Source: Clostridium_AM sp964554365
GTDB lineage: Bacteria; Bacillota; Clostridia; Clostridiales; Clostridiaceae
Direction of reading: 5' to 3'
NCBI GenBank assembly: GCA_964554365.1
Contig: CAZKOJ010000017.1
Location: 1 to 41,116 of the forward strand
Length of the DNA: 41,116 nucleotides
The translations under genes were made by a program, and so were the position numbers. The notes below the pieces were generated by a model, which was not told the origin of the DNA, did not search any database, and was given only the letters and a program-made list of their open reading frames with translations. Below, piece by piece: positions 16,112 through 24,145 of the stretch (positions are counted from its first letter, which is position 1; the number at the start of each line of letters is the position of its first letter).

Positions 16112-16274
16112 TTAGGCATCTTCAAAAAAATAAATAGTCAGTATTCTGCTATGTTTTGAGTTAGGTTTCATCGCCTCAATCCTTACAGAAATCAATATGA
16201 GCAGGGCATGGCTCTTAGCTTAATACAAAATGTCTTCAGAATTTTTGACTTGTTATTTTCTTTCAGATGCCTTA
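16112..16274. mobile_element. 163-bp MITE-like element with 28-bp terminal inverted repeats
   Basis: The left end (16112-16139, beginning TTAGGCATCTTC) and the inverted right end (16247-16274, reading TAAGGCATCTGA on the other strand) match at 22 of 28 positions. The centre contains no reading frame of note. The layout (short, non-coding, terminal inverted repeats) fits a miniature inverted-repeat element. I see no convincing target duplication; the TTA/TAA at the borders is ambiguous. A second copy of the right end alone is at 19306-19334. Confidence 0.7.
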
Positions 16275-16319
16275 AGTTAATTTATAAATAAATATGGATA
16301 TACATTCAATGTAGATAGG

Positions 16320-16844
16320 TTAACTATAAAACATTATTCCTAAAATACCTGCTATTACAATTATAAGAATAGGATGAATTTTTTTATATAAAAGTAGAGC
16401 CATAATAATCAAGCCTATAATTATACTTTTTATATCATGATAAGATTCCTTAGCAAGAGATAGAAAAGCGCATATTATAAGTCCTATAAGAGCAGGTCTC
16501 ATGCCCATTAATGTTGATTTCATAATTTTAGATTCTTTAAATTTTATTATATAGTGGGTGGCTATAGAAACTAAAATAAAAGAAATGGTGACTACTCCCA
16601 AAGTACCCACTAGACTTCCCCAAAATCCTGCTACTTTGTACCCTACAAAGGTAGCTGAATTTATGGCAATAGGACCAGGAGTCATTTGTGAAATACCTAT
16701 TATATCTATAAACTCCTTATAATTAATCCAGTTATGATTATTAACTATTTCTCTTTCAATTAATGGAAGCATAGCATATCCGCCACCAAAGCCAAAAGCA
16801 CCTATTTTTAAAAATGATAAAAACAATTGAATTAATAATGTCAT
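16320..16844 (-). CDS. Chromate transporter family protein (ChrA half), second subunit
   Basis: A 174-residue membrane protein with about five hydrophobic segments. The family signature is near the N-terminus: LKIGAFGFGGGYAMLPLIEREIV, then MTPGPIAINSATFVGYKVAG around residues 55-75. It is half the size of classical ChrA; many Firmicutes encode two such halves that work together. Its ATG directly follows the stop of the upstream half (16845), so the two are made from one transcript. Family members are linked to chromate or sulfate movement, but the natural substrate in anaerobes is not established. Confidence 0.88.
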   Translation of the reverse strand: MTLLIQLFLSFLKIGAFGFGGGYAMLPLIEREIVNNHNWINYKEFIDIIGISQMTPGPIAINSATFVGYKVAGFWGSLVGTLGVVTISFILVSIATHYIIKFKESKIMKSTLMGMRPALIGLIICAFLSLAKESYHDIKSIIIGLIIMALLLYKKIHPILIIVIAGILGIMFYS

Positions 16845-17381
16845 TTATTCCACCTTCTTTCTAAAGAAGAAATAACCATAAAGTCCTGATAAAATTATAA
16901 CTAAAACAGGATGAATTTTAAAAACAGTAATAAATATTATAGTAACTACTACTATAATAAAATTTATATAATCTTTTTTTACAGATTTAGATAAGCTTAC
17001 TACAGCAACTAAAACTAACATTGGAACTGCGGCACTTATGCCTTTAAATACTAAATCTACATAATAGTTATTTCTAAACTGCATAAAAAAAGACGCTATA
17101 AGTAAGATTATGAAAAAAGATGGAAGAACCGTGCCTAAAAGAGCTACAATTGCACCAAGTAATCCTCCTATTTTATATCCTATAAATATAGAAGTATTAA
17201 CAGCAAGGGCACCAGGAAAAGATTGTGATATTACTAGAATATCAAGAAACTCTTCTTTACCAATCCAATTACGATTATCTACAACTTCAGCTTCAATAAG
17301 TGGAATCATAGCGTAACCTCCACCAAAGGTAAATGCACCTATCTTAAAAAAGCTCCAAAACATAGAAAATATGTTTTTCAT
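16845..17381 (-). CDS. Chromate transporter family protein (ChrA half), first subunit
   Basis: A 178-residue homologue of the preceding entry with the matching signature FKIGAFTFGGGYAMIPLIEAEVV and SQSFPGALAVNTSIFIGYKIGG. It has the PGA variant where the partner has PGPIAIN, as is usual for the two non-identical halves. ATG (complement of 17379-17381) is preceded by GAGGTG; a GTG 9 bp upstream overlaps that site. The two halves face opposite ways in the membrane in the usual model, giving one pseudo-symmetric transporter. Confidence 0.88.
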   Translation of the reverse strand: MKNIFSMFWSFFKIGAFTFGGGYAMIPLIEAEVVDNRNWIGKEEFLDILVISQSFPGALAVNTSIFIGYKIGGLLGAIVALLGTVLPSFFIILLIASFFMQFRNNYYVDLVFKGISAAVPMLVLVAVVSLSKSVKKDYINFIIVVVTIIFITVFKIHPVLVIILSGLYGYFFFRKKVE

Positions 17382-17542
17382 ATAAATCACCTCAACTTTT
17401 GTTAGTTATTATTTTACATTATAATATGTAATAAATAAAGTTATGATATATTTCAACAACCTTTTGTTCTTTTTAAAAAATTACGATATAATAGTGTAAA
17501 TAGAAGAAATTATCTAATTCAAATTTTAATGGAGGTAATTTT

Positions 17543-17965
17543 ATGGAAATATCCAGAGTAGGAAGAACTTCTACCGTGACTACCGAAAAAAAAACAACAG
17601 CAATTAAAAAGGATTTTTCTCAAAGCTTTGGTTCTCAAATGGAAAAAAAGTCAGAAGAACAGCTTAAGGAAATGTTTGATAGTATAAAGAAAAAAGGAAA
17701 TAGACTAGCTATAACAAAGTGTTATTCAGATGTAAAAGCATATAAAAAAATGATAAAAGAATATCTTAACTCTGTATTAAGTTATATGTATGGTGTGAAA
17801 AAAGACATAAGCTTTTGGCAAACACAATATTTTATAACTGTGGATACTATAGATAATAAATTAGAGGAAATTACAGACATGCTTATGAGTGAACAAAAAG
17901 ACAATTTAAATGTAGCAGCTACCATTGATCATATTACAGGTTTGTTAGTAGATATTTATAAATAA
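17543..17965 (+). CDS. YaaR family protein (DUF327)
   Basis: A 140-residue mostly helical, highly charged cytosolic protein. It starts MEISRVGRTSTVTTEKKTTA and has the family core around residues 30-140: FDSIKKKGNRLAITKCYSDVKAYKKMIKEYL. It ends in LNVAATIDHITGLLVDIYK. This matches the DUF327/YaaR family of Firmicutes, whose function is unknown to me. GGAGG lies 7 nt before ATG 17543. It is a single-gene unit closed by a terminator. Confidence 0.8.
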   Translation: MEISRVGRTSTVTTEKKTTAIKKDFSQSFGSQMEKKSEEQLKEMFDSIKKKGNRLAITKCYSDVKAYKKMIKEYLNSVLSYMYGVKKDISFWQTQYFITVDTIDNKLEEITDMLMSEQKDNLNVAATIDHITGLLVDIYK

Positions 17966-17984
17966 GAGCTTAAGAAGATGAACA

Positions 17985-18010
17985 AAAGCGGTAAAATGAA
18001 AACCGCTTTT
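17985..18010 (+). terminator. Terminator of the yaaR-family gene
   Basis: AAAGCGGT (17985-17992) pairs with ACCGCTTT (18002-18009) around a nine-base A-rich loop, followed by TTTATTG. Confidence 0.8.
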
Positions 18011-18114
18011 TATTGTTATATCAAGTGAAGCTTAATACCAAGTACAATTCTTTTGTAGAATAGGGTAAATTCATGGTAAATTAGCTAACATATAAAAAGG
18101 ACGGTTGTTTATAT

Positions 18115-19272
18115 ATGAGTGAAGGATTTAAGAGAATTACTCCTGAAGAAGCATTAAGAAAACTGCATGAAGAAGAAGGGGATTCATCAAAGCCAGGACA
18201 ACTTAAAATTTTTCTAGGATATGCACCTGGTGTAGGAAAAACTTATTCTATGCTTAATGAAGCTAATAGGAGAAAAGCTAGAGGAGAAGATATAATAATA
18301 GGATATCTAGAAACCCATGGCAGAAAAGAAACAGAAGGTGAAATAGGGAAAATTCCTATAATATCAAGGAAAAAAGTTTTTTATAACGGAGTTAGTATGG
18401 AGGAGATGGATACTGAAGCTGTTATTAGAAGTAAGCCACACATTGTTCTTGTAGATGAACTTGCACATACTAATGTACCAGGCTCTAAAAATGCAAAGAG
18501 ATATGAGGATGTGGAAGAAATTTTAAATGCAGGTATAAATGTTGTTTCTACATTAAACATACAACATTTAGAAAGCTTAAATGATGTAATTAGGCAAATT
18601 ACAGGTGTAAAAGTTAGAGAAACTATACCAGATAAAATAGTAGAAAACGCATATGAGGTAGTAGTAGTAGATATAACTCCTGACTCCCTTCAAAATAGAT
18701 TAAAAAGAGGAAATATATATAAAACTGAAAATATAGATCGTGCTTTAAAAAATTTTTTCAGAAAAGGAAATTTAAATGCCTTAAGAGAAATTGCTTTAAG
18801 ACAAACTGCAGAGGAAGTAGATGATGAATTAAAGGAATACATGGAGCAGCATGGTATAATGGACAACTGGCATACTGTAGAAAGAGTTATGGTATGTATA
18901 AGTTCAAGTCCATCAGCTAAAAAATTAATTCGCAGAGGAGCTAGAATAGCTAAAAAATATAAGTGCGAGTGGTATGTGGTAGATATAGATTGTACAAACA
19001 TTTTTGCTCCTAAACCTGCAGAAAAGGATAAACGTATGTTGGAAAATCATCATAAGTTAGCAAAACAGCTTGGGGCATACCCAATAACATTAAAAGGTAA
19101 AAGTATATCTAAAGAATTAGGTGGATTTGCTAATAGCAAACACATTACTCAAATAATAATAGGACATAGCAAAAGAACAAAATTGCAAACACTTCTTAGA
19201 GGATCTACAGTATCAAAATTGCTTAGACAAACTAAGGATGTGGAAGTTCACGTTATACCTAATGATATGTAA
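18115..19272 (+). CDS. KdpD-like protein lacking the kinase part (KdpD sensor + USP domain)
   Basis: 385 residues. Residues about 25-235 are the KdpD osmosensitive domain: Walker A APGVGKTY (about 37-44), GYLETHGRKET, Walker B HIVLVDELAHTNVPGSKNAKRYED and STLNIQHLESLND. Residues about 250-385 are a universal-stress-protein domain (VERVMVCISSSPSAKKLIRRGAR ... ITQIIIGHSKRTKLQ...RGSTVSKLLRQ). Full KdpD (about 900 residues) continues with four membrane helices and a histidine kinase; here the frame stops cleanly after the USP domain and a terminator follows. Short KdpDs are known in several bacteria, so this is probably a functional stand-alone form. It lies 7 kb from kdpA and may sense K+ or cyclic-di-AMP through the USP domain and act with a separate kinase; that is inference. 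Confidence 0.88.
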   Translation: MSEGFKRITPEEALRKLHEEEGDSSKPGQLKIFLGYAPGVGKTYSMLNEANRRKARGEDIIIGYLETHGRKETEGEIGKIPIISRKKVFYNGVSMEEMDTEAVIRSKPHIVLVDELAHTNVPGSKNAKRYEDVEEILNAGINVVSTLNIQHLESLNDVIRQITGVKVRETIPDKIVENAYEVVVVDITPDSLQNRLKRGNIYKTENIDRALKNFFRKGNLNALREIALRQTAEEVDDELKEYMEQHGIMDNWHTVERVMVCISSSPSAKKLIRRGARIAKKYKCEWYVVDIDCTNIFAPKPAEKDKRMLENHHKLAKQLGAYPITLKGKSISKELGGFANSKHITQIIIGHSKRTKLQTLLRGSTVSKLLRQTKDVEVHVIPNDM

Positions 19273-19303
19273 AACAAGCAAACTGAAATGCAGTTTGCTT
19301 GTT
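19273..19303. terminator. Bidirectional terminator between kdpD-like and SPFH genes
   Basis: AACAAGCAAACTG (19273-19285) and CAGTTTGCTTGTT (19291-19303) form a perfect 13-bp stem with an AAATG loop. The genes on either side converge, so it can serve both. Confidence 0.85.
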
Positions 19304-19305
19304 TC

Positions 19306-19334
19306 TGACTTGTTATTTTCTTTCGGATGCTTTA
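19306..19334. repeat. Solo copy of the MITE right end
   Basis: 27 of 29 bases match 16246-16274, the right terminal repeat of the MITE-like element, in the same orientation. No other part of the element is present. Its last bases supply the TAA stop codon (19332-19334, minus strand) of the SPFH gene. Confidence 0.75.
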
Positions 19335-20273
19335 TTTATTAATTTTAAGCATTTCTGCTATAGCTGCAATATTACCAAAAGAAGAAAGAGTTTCATTTGG
19401 AAGTATAAGCTTATTAGCAGGATTTTTAGCCATTTCTTTAAGTGCTTCAACTTGTTTAAGTGCAATAATAGTTTCATTAGTACCAGATTCTAGTATTGCT
19501 TTGTTAACCTTATCTATAGCTTTTGCTTCAGCTTCTGCTATAGTCTCAATAGCCCTAGCTTTACCTTCTGCTTCAAGTAATTGAGATTGCTTTAAGCCTT
19601 CTGCACGTCTAATATTAGCTTCTTTCTCAGCTTCAGCTTGAAGTATTTTACCCTGTTTTTCACCCTCAGCTCTAGCAATTTCACTTTGCTTTTGACCTTC
19701 AGCTTGTAGTATAACAGCACGCTTGTCTCTCTCAGCTCTCATTTGTTTTTCCATAGCTTGTTGAATTTCTGATGGTGGAAGTATATTTTTAATTTCTACA
19801 GATAAAATTTTTATACCATAGGCATCTGTAATTTCGTCTACAACTTTTAAGAGTTCTGAATTTATTTTATCTCTTCCAGATAAAACCTCATCTAAAGTCA
19901 TGTCACCTACAATATTTCTCATATTTGTTATAGTAGAATAAATTATACCTGATTTATAGCTTTCTATGTTGTAAATGGCATCCCTTGGACTCATTACTTT
20001 ATAGAATATAACGTTATCTATGGATATTTTTACATTATCCTGTGTTATAACATTTTGAGGCTCTATATCTAATATTTGTTGCTTTGTAGAAACTTTTTTT
20101 CTAACAAAGTCTGCAAAAGGAATTATTAAATGCCAGCCAGGTTCCAATATTCTATGAAACTGACCAAATCGTTCTACTATATCTACATATCCAGTATTTA
20201 CAATTTTAATTGATGATATGAAAGATACTACTGCAATAACCAAAATTACTAATATTAAAATTTCTCCTATCAT
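19332..20273 (-). CDS. SPFH/band-7 membrane protein (stomatin/paraslipin type)
   Basis: 313 residues: one N-terminal membrane helix (ILILVILVIAVVSFISSI), then the band-7 domain from VNTGYVDIVERFGQFHRILEPGWHLIIPF to about residue 190. A long Ala/Glu/Gln-rich coiled coil (RAEGQKQSEIARAEGEKQGKILQAE, about 195-265) follows, with a short tail. This is the stomatin/paraslipin layout; such proteins scaffold membrane microdomains. Its partner NfeD is encoded directly upstream, the usual pairing. ATG 20273 is chosen (AAGGGG 8 nt before). The stop codon lies in the solo MITE end, so the C-terminus may have been set by that sequence. Confidence 0.92.
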   Translation of the reverse strand: MIGEILILVILVIAVVSFISSIKIVNTGYVDIVERFGQFHRILEPGWHLIIPFADFVRKKVSTKQQILDIEPQNVITQDNVKISIDNVIFYKVMSPRDAIYNIESYKSGIIYSTITNMRNIVGDMTLDEVLSGRDKINSELLKVVDEITDAYGIKILSVEIKNILPPSEIQQAMEKQMRAERDKRAVILQAEGQKQSEIARAEGEKQGKILQAEAEKEANIRRAEGLKQSQLLEAEGKARAIETIAEAEAKAIDKVNKAILESGTNETIIALKQVEALKEMAKNPANKLILPNETLSSFGNIAAIAEMLKINK

Positions 20274-20290
20274 AGTTAACACCCCTTAAT

Positions 20291-20716
20291 TTATATTTTT
20301 TTAATTAATATTTTATTTCCTTCTACGCCAATAATTTTTGCTGTGTCTCCAGGTTTTAACGTGCTTTCTTTAATTATTATTTTCCAATATACCCCATCTA
20401 CTTTAACTGAATTAGTATCTAGCACTTCCTGGGTAACTGCTAATTCTTTACCTATATAAGTTTTTTCTCTAGTAGGTATTGATTTTATGGTATCCTTTAT
20501 ATTTTTCTTTACAATAGGATATCCTATTGCCATAGATATGCCACTAGCAGCTATAAAAATAATGAGCTGAAATACAAAAGAAATATTAAAAATTTCTCCA
20601 ATAATTGCTACTATTGCCCCAATTGTAAACCATACAAACAAAAATGAACTAGTGGCTACATCAATAATTAAAGCAATTACTGCTATGGAAATCCATAAAA
20701 TAAGATAATTAGTCAT
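20291..20716 (-). CDS. NfeD family membrane protein
   Basis: 141 residues. Three or four hydrophobic segments (YLILWISIAVIALIIDVA, FLFVWFTIGAIVAIIGEI, FVFQLIIFIAASGISMAIGY) are followed by a soluble C-terminal OB-fold domain (IGKELAVTQEVLDTNSVKVDG...GDTAKIIGVEGNKILIKK). This is the short NfeD form found with SPFH proteins, here 17 bp upstream of the SPFH gene on the same strand. Of two in-frame ATGs, the one at 20716 has the right distance from AAGGGGG; the one at 20722 abuts it. Confidence 0.88.
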   Translation of the reverse strand: MTNYLILWISIAVIALIIDVATSSFLFVWFTIGAIVAIIGEIFNISFVFQLIIFIAASGISMAIGYPIVKKNIKDTIKSIPTREKTYIGKELAVTQEVLDTNSVKVDGVYWKIIIKESTLKPGDTAKIIGVEGNKILIKKI

Positions 20717-21038
20717 AAGCATCCCCCTTAATAATCACTGCATTTACTTAATCTTATTATACTCTATAAAGTAACTATTTAACATACAATGCTGATATTT
20801 GTACATTTACAAGCCATGTGTTAAGCATACAGTATATTGTTAAATAGATAAAGTTTCATTTTTCGTCAAATAAGATATTAGATAACTCTTTTAACGTTCT
20901 TTTATATCACTAAAACCTAATATCTAAATGTTCCTTTGTTTTTGAAGGCAATTATAGTTTGACAATTTATACTTTCTAATTAATAATTATATTGGATAAG
21001 TTTAGGGTTTACTTAATATGAAGAAGGGAATGGTATTT
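20717..21038. promoter_or_regulatory. Divergent promoter region NfeD / nadE
   Basis: About 320 bp without a gene. For nadE, TTGACA (20959-20964) and AATAAT (20982-20987) with a 17-bp spacer form a good sigma-A promoter. AGATATTAG (20873-20881) and CTAATATCT (20928-20936) form a 9-bp inverted repeat that could be an operator. I recognise no riboswitch here. Confidence 0.6.
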
Positions 21039-22961
21039 ATGTTAACTAACAACTTTATAAGAGTTGCATCTGCATGTCCTATAACTAATGTAGCAGACAT
21101 AAAATTCAATTTAGAAAATATAAAAGGATGTATAGATACAGCTATTAATGAAGGTTCAAAGCTTGTAGTTTTTCCAGAGCTTTGTATAACTTCTTACACT
21201 TGTGCTGATCTTTTTGGGCAGCAGCTTTTGATTGATAAAGCTATTGAGGGAGTCAACTATCTATGTGAATATTCTAAAGATAAAGACATACTTATAGCTG
21301 TTGGTGCACCTCTTACATATAATCAATGCTTATATAACTGCGCTTATATAATTTTTAATGGAAAGGTACTCGGCATAGTACCTAAAAGCTATATTCCAAA
21401 TTATACAGAGTTTTACGAAAAGAGATGGTTTACAGAAGGTATAGGTATTGTAGATAGAACAGTAAATTTGTCTTTTCAAGAAGATATTCCTTTTGGAACT
21501 AATATAGTATTTACCTCAGGAGATTTTAGGTTTGGATTTGAAGTTTGTGAAGATTTATGGGTTACTATTCCGCCAAGTAGTTATTTAAGTTTAATAGGTG
21601 CAAATATAATAGGAAATCTTTCAGCTTCTAATGAAATTGTAAGTAAAGCCGATTATAGAAAGGACTTAGTAAAGTCTCAAAGTGCCAGATGTACCTCAGC
21701 TTATATATATTCATCAGCTGGAGTATTTGAATCTAGTACAGATTTAGTTTTTAGTGGTGATTTACTTATAGGTGAAAATGGCAGTGTTTTAAATAGAAAT
21801 AAGAGATTTGAAAGAGAAAATAGAGTAATAACTTCAATTATAGATATAGGTAAATTAAACAGTGAAAGATTAAAGAATATAAGTTTTAGAGATAGTATAA
21901 AACTTTTAAACATTAAAGCCTTTGAAGTTAATTTTAAATTTAAAAATTTAGATTATAAAAATTTTGATAGATATATAGATAAACATCCATTTGTTCCTGG
22001 AAATCAAATGGAAAGGGATATTCGCTGCAAAGAAATATTTAACATACAATCTTCTGCCTTAGCAAAACGAATAACTCATACAGGACTTAAAAAAGCTATA
22101 GTAGGTATATCTGGAGGATTAGATTCTACGTTAGCTCTTTTAGTTATAGTAAAAACATTTCGTATACTAGGCATTCCAAGAGAAAATATAATAACTGTAA
22201 CAATGCCTGGATTTGGAACTACTGATAGAACCTACAATAATGCTGTTAATTTGTGTAAAAATTTAGGTACAGAGCTTAGAGAAATAAATATAGTGCCTGC
22301 TTGTCTTCAACATTTTAAGGATATAAACCATGCTGCAGAAAAGCATGATGTTACTTATGAAAATGTGCAGGCTAGAGAAAGAACTCAAATCCTTATGGAC
22401 ATAGCTAACAAAGAGGCAGGGCTTTTAATAGGAACTGGAGATTTATCTGAGTTAGCTTTGGGTTGGTGTACTTATAACGGAGATCATATGTCTATGTATA
22501 GTGTAAATTGCTCTATACCAAAAACTTTAGTAAGATATTTGGTACGTTATGTAGCTCAAACAGAAGTAGAAGGGGAGGTTTCTGATATCTTAATGGACAT
22601 ATTAGATACTCCAGTAAGTCCAGAACTTCTTCCTAAAGATAAGCATGGTAAAATAGCACAGAAAACTGAAGATATAGTAGGACCCTATGAACTTCATGAT
22701 TTCTTTTTATACTATTTTATAAGGCAAGGAGCATCACCAGAAAAGATACTATTTTTAGCTAAATACGCATTTAAAGATGACTATGACACAGAAACTGTAG
22801 AAAAATGGTTAGAAATGTTTATAAGAAGATTCTTTACTCAGCAATTTAAACGTTCTGCTATACCAGATGGTCCAAAGGTTGGAACTGTAAGTCTTTCACC
22901 AAGAGGTGACTTTCGAATGCCAAGTGACGCTTCCGCAAAAATGTGGTTAAGAGAACTTTAA
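21039..22961 (+). CDS. nadE: Glutamine-dependent NAD+ synthetase
   Basis: 640 residues in two domains. The N-terminal nitrilase-type glutaminase has the catalytic triad blocks FPELCITSYTC (Glu), PKSYIPNYTEFYEKRWF (Lys) and FEVCEDLW (Cys). The C-terminal NAD synthetase has the PP-loop VGISGGLDSTLALLV near residue 360 and ends RRFFTQQFKRSAIPDGPKVG. It amidates deamido-NAD with ammonia channelled from glutamine. The length matches the two-domain form. Of three in-frame ATGs (21018, 21030, 21039), the last is best placed behind AAGAAGGGA. Monocistronic, with its own sigma-A promoter. Confidence 0.96.
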   Translation: MLTNNFIRVASACPITNVADIKFNLENIKGCIDTAINEGSKLVVFPELCITSYTCADLFGQQLLIDKAIEGVNYLCEYSKDKDILIAVGAPLTYNQCLYNCAYIIFNGKVLGIVPKSYIPNYTEFYEKRWFTEGIGIVDRTVNLSFQEDIPFGTNIVFTSGDFRFGFEVCEDLWVTIPPSSYLSLIGANIIGNLSASNEIVSKADYRKDLVKSQSARCTSAYIYSSAGVFESSTDLVFSGDLLIGENGSVLNRNKRFERENRVITSIIDIGKLNSERLKNISFRDSIKLLNIKAFEVNFKFKNLDYKNFDRYIDKHPFVPGNQMERDIRCKEIFNIQSSALAKRITHTGLKKAIVGISGGLDSTLALLVIVKTFRILGIPRENIITVTMPGFGTTDRTYNNAVNLCKNLGTELREINIVPACLQHFKDINHAAEKHDVTYENVQARERTQILMDIANKEAGLLIGTGDLSELALGWCTYNGDHMSMYSVNCSIPKTLVRYLVRYVAQTEVEGEVSDILMDILDTPVSPELLPKDKHGKIAQKTEDIVGPYELHDFFLYYFIRQGASPEKILFLAKYAFKDDYDTETVEKWLEMFIRRFFTQQFKRSAIPDGPKVGTVSLSPRGDFRMPSDASAKMWLREL

Positions 22962-23076
22962 CTGTATTGCAGCTGCTATATATTGTTCAGAAACTAATCG
23001 CTTCATTTAGAACCTCAGTTGTAAATCGAAATGCAACCCTTATAATAAAATATTATTGAGAATCGATAGGTATATA

Positions 23077-23105
23077 TTGTTATTCGATAAAAATTGTGAT
23101 ATACT
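23077..23105 (+). promoter_or_regulatory. Sigma-A promoter of the DUF2975/Xre pair
   Basis: TTGTTA (23077-23082) and TATACT (23100-23105) have a 17-bp spacer, 35 bp before the start codon. TCGATA occurs twice around the -35 region (23063-23068, 23084-23089), possible operator half-sites for the Xre protein encoded behind it. Confidence 0.6.
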
Positions 23106-23139
23106 ACTAATAATGTATTTTATAAGGATTTGTTTAATT

Positions 23140-23595
23140 ATGAAGAGGCATTTAGCAACCAATTTTCTCAAAACATTTTTAAATATTTCCATAATTATAT
23201 CAGGAATCTTGTCATTAATGTTGTTAGTAAATATACCACTTGGAGGAAAGAGTATGTTTACTATAAAAGAATGTATTAGGTTTATAGTGTATTTAACTTA
23301 CTTTTTAATAATTTATGATTTACGCAAAATTGTATATAATATGGATTTAACACCATTTTGTTTTGATAACGTCACGAGCTTTAAAAGAATTGGATATTAT
23401 ATGTTTTCTATAGCTATCTTTGATGAAATCATAAATTTCAAAACATTAACGGGTTTAAACATACTCCATACAAAGTATGGGGCCATTAAAGGAAGTTTTC
23501 TTATGTATATTGTGTTAGCTTGTATGGCCTTAGTTTTAGCAGAAATATTTGAAAAAGCAATTGAAATTAAAAATGAGAATGATTTAACTGTATAA
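23140..23595 (+). CDS. DUF2975 (YoaS-like) membrane protein
   Basis: About 151 residues with four hydrophobic segments (FLNISIIISGILSLMLLVNI, ECIRFIVYLTYFLIIYDL, IGYYMFSIAIFDEIINF, FLMYIVLACMALVLAEIF). The motif YDLRKIVYNMDLTPFCFDNVTSFKRIGYY matches the DUF2975 core (RKI..........PF....V..FR.IG). Such proteins are nearly always encoded with a small Xre-type regulator, as here, and their function is unknown. I choose ATG 23140 (MKRHLATNF), with AAGGA 11 nt upstream; the open frame extends back to 23056 but that part overlaps the promoter. Confidence 0.8.
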   Translation: MKRHLATNFLKTFLNISIIISGILSLMLLVNIPLGGKSMFTIKECIRFIVYLTYFLIIYDLRKIVYNMDLTPFCFDNVTSFKRIGYYMFSIAIFDEIINFKTLTGLNILHTKYGAIKGSFLMYIVLACMALVLAEIFEKAIEIKNENDLTV

Positions 23596-23606
23596 CGGAG
23601 GATGTA

Positions 23607-23810
23607 ATGGCAATTGTAGTGAATTTAGATGTGATGATGGCAAAAAGAAAAATTTCTCTTTCAGAATTAGCTGAAAAGGTTGGAATTACAAATGCGAATT
23701 TATCTATACTAAAAAATAACAAAGCTAAAGCCATAAGATTTTCTACGCTAGAAGCGATTTGTCGTGAATTGCAGTGTCAACCTGGTGATTTATTAGAATA
23801 CAAAGAATAA
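23607..23810 (+). CDS. Small Xre-family helix-turn-helix regulator (YozG-like)
   Basis: 67 residues, almost entirely a Cro/C1-type DNA-binding domain: MAIVVNLDVMMAKRKISLSE, the recognition-helix region ELAEKVGITNANLSILKNN, and LEAICRELQCQPGDLLEYK. The last block is the family ending seen in YozG-type regulators paired with DUF2975 proteins. GGAGG lies 8 nt before ATG 23607, 11 bp after the DUF2975 stop, so the two are translated from one message. It probably controls its own operon. Confidence 0.88.
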   Translation: MAIVVNLDVMMAKRKISLSELAEKVGITNANLSILKNNKAKAIRFSTLEAICRELQCQPGDLLEYKE

Positions 23811-23841
23811 TATATGTAAAAGGAAAAAGCATGTTCAATGC

Positions 23842-24145
23842 AAAATTTACAGTGGAAAGAAGCTTAAATATATTGTGTAGAAAAACTTAGAGTAAATTTA
23901 GAAGGCCTTATGCTTCACGTTTTGAGCAGAGAACCCAAATTTTTAATTTGGTGTGAATCGCTTACTCCTGCGAAGAATGAGTAGGAGTTTCCAATAATGA
24001 ATCAGGAGGATTCAAGCCACGAGGAGCCCAAGGACGGGCTGATCGAGTGGGTAGGTAGTTTTAAATAAGTGAAGCATTAGGCCTTCTTAATAAACGGACG
24101 GTTTTTCGAATAATATATTTAAGCTTAGACCACTCTAAATTTGGG
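23842..24145. repeat. Long imperfect inverted repeat bracketing the candidate RNA
   Basis: AAGCTTAAATATATT (23860-23874) is exactly inverted at 24112-24126. The match continues outward imperfectly: AAATTTACAGTGG at 23844-23856 versus AAATTTAGAGTGG on the opposite strand near 24129-24141. The left arm contains the promoter of the RNA, so the right arm is a mirror-image promoter-like sequence on the minus strand. It could be the base of one very long RNA stem, a pair of operators, or terminal repeats of a small mobile element carrying the RNA. Confidence 0.7.
23846..23874 (+). promoter_or_regulatory. Sigma-A-like promoter of the structured RNA
   Basis: TTTACA (23846-23851), a 17-bp spacer and TATATT (23869-23874) would start transcription near 23881, just before the closing stem of the candidate RNA. 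Confidence 0.6.

Noticed and set aside
16275..19305. Composite transposon between the two MITE right ends
   Set aside because: Both ends point the same way and only one belongs to a complete element; there is no transposase, so it is reported only as a possible rearrangement mark.
19327..19584. Plus-strand frame opposite the SPFH coiled coil
   Set aside because: A shadow of the Ala/Glu-rich coiled-coil codons of the SPFH gene on the other strand, with no ribosome site.
23881..24100. Classing the structured RNA as tmRNA, RNase P, 6S RNA or a group I/II intron
   Set aside because: None of their hallmark sequences is recognisable. raiA-motif RNA remains possible but is not claimed.
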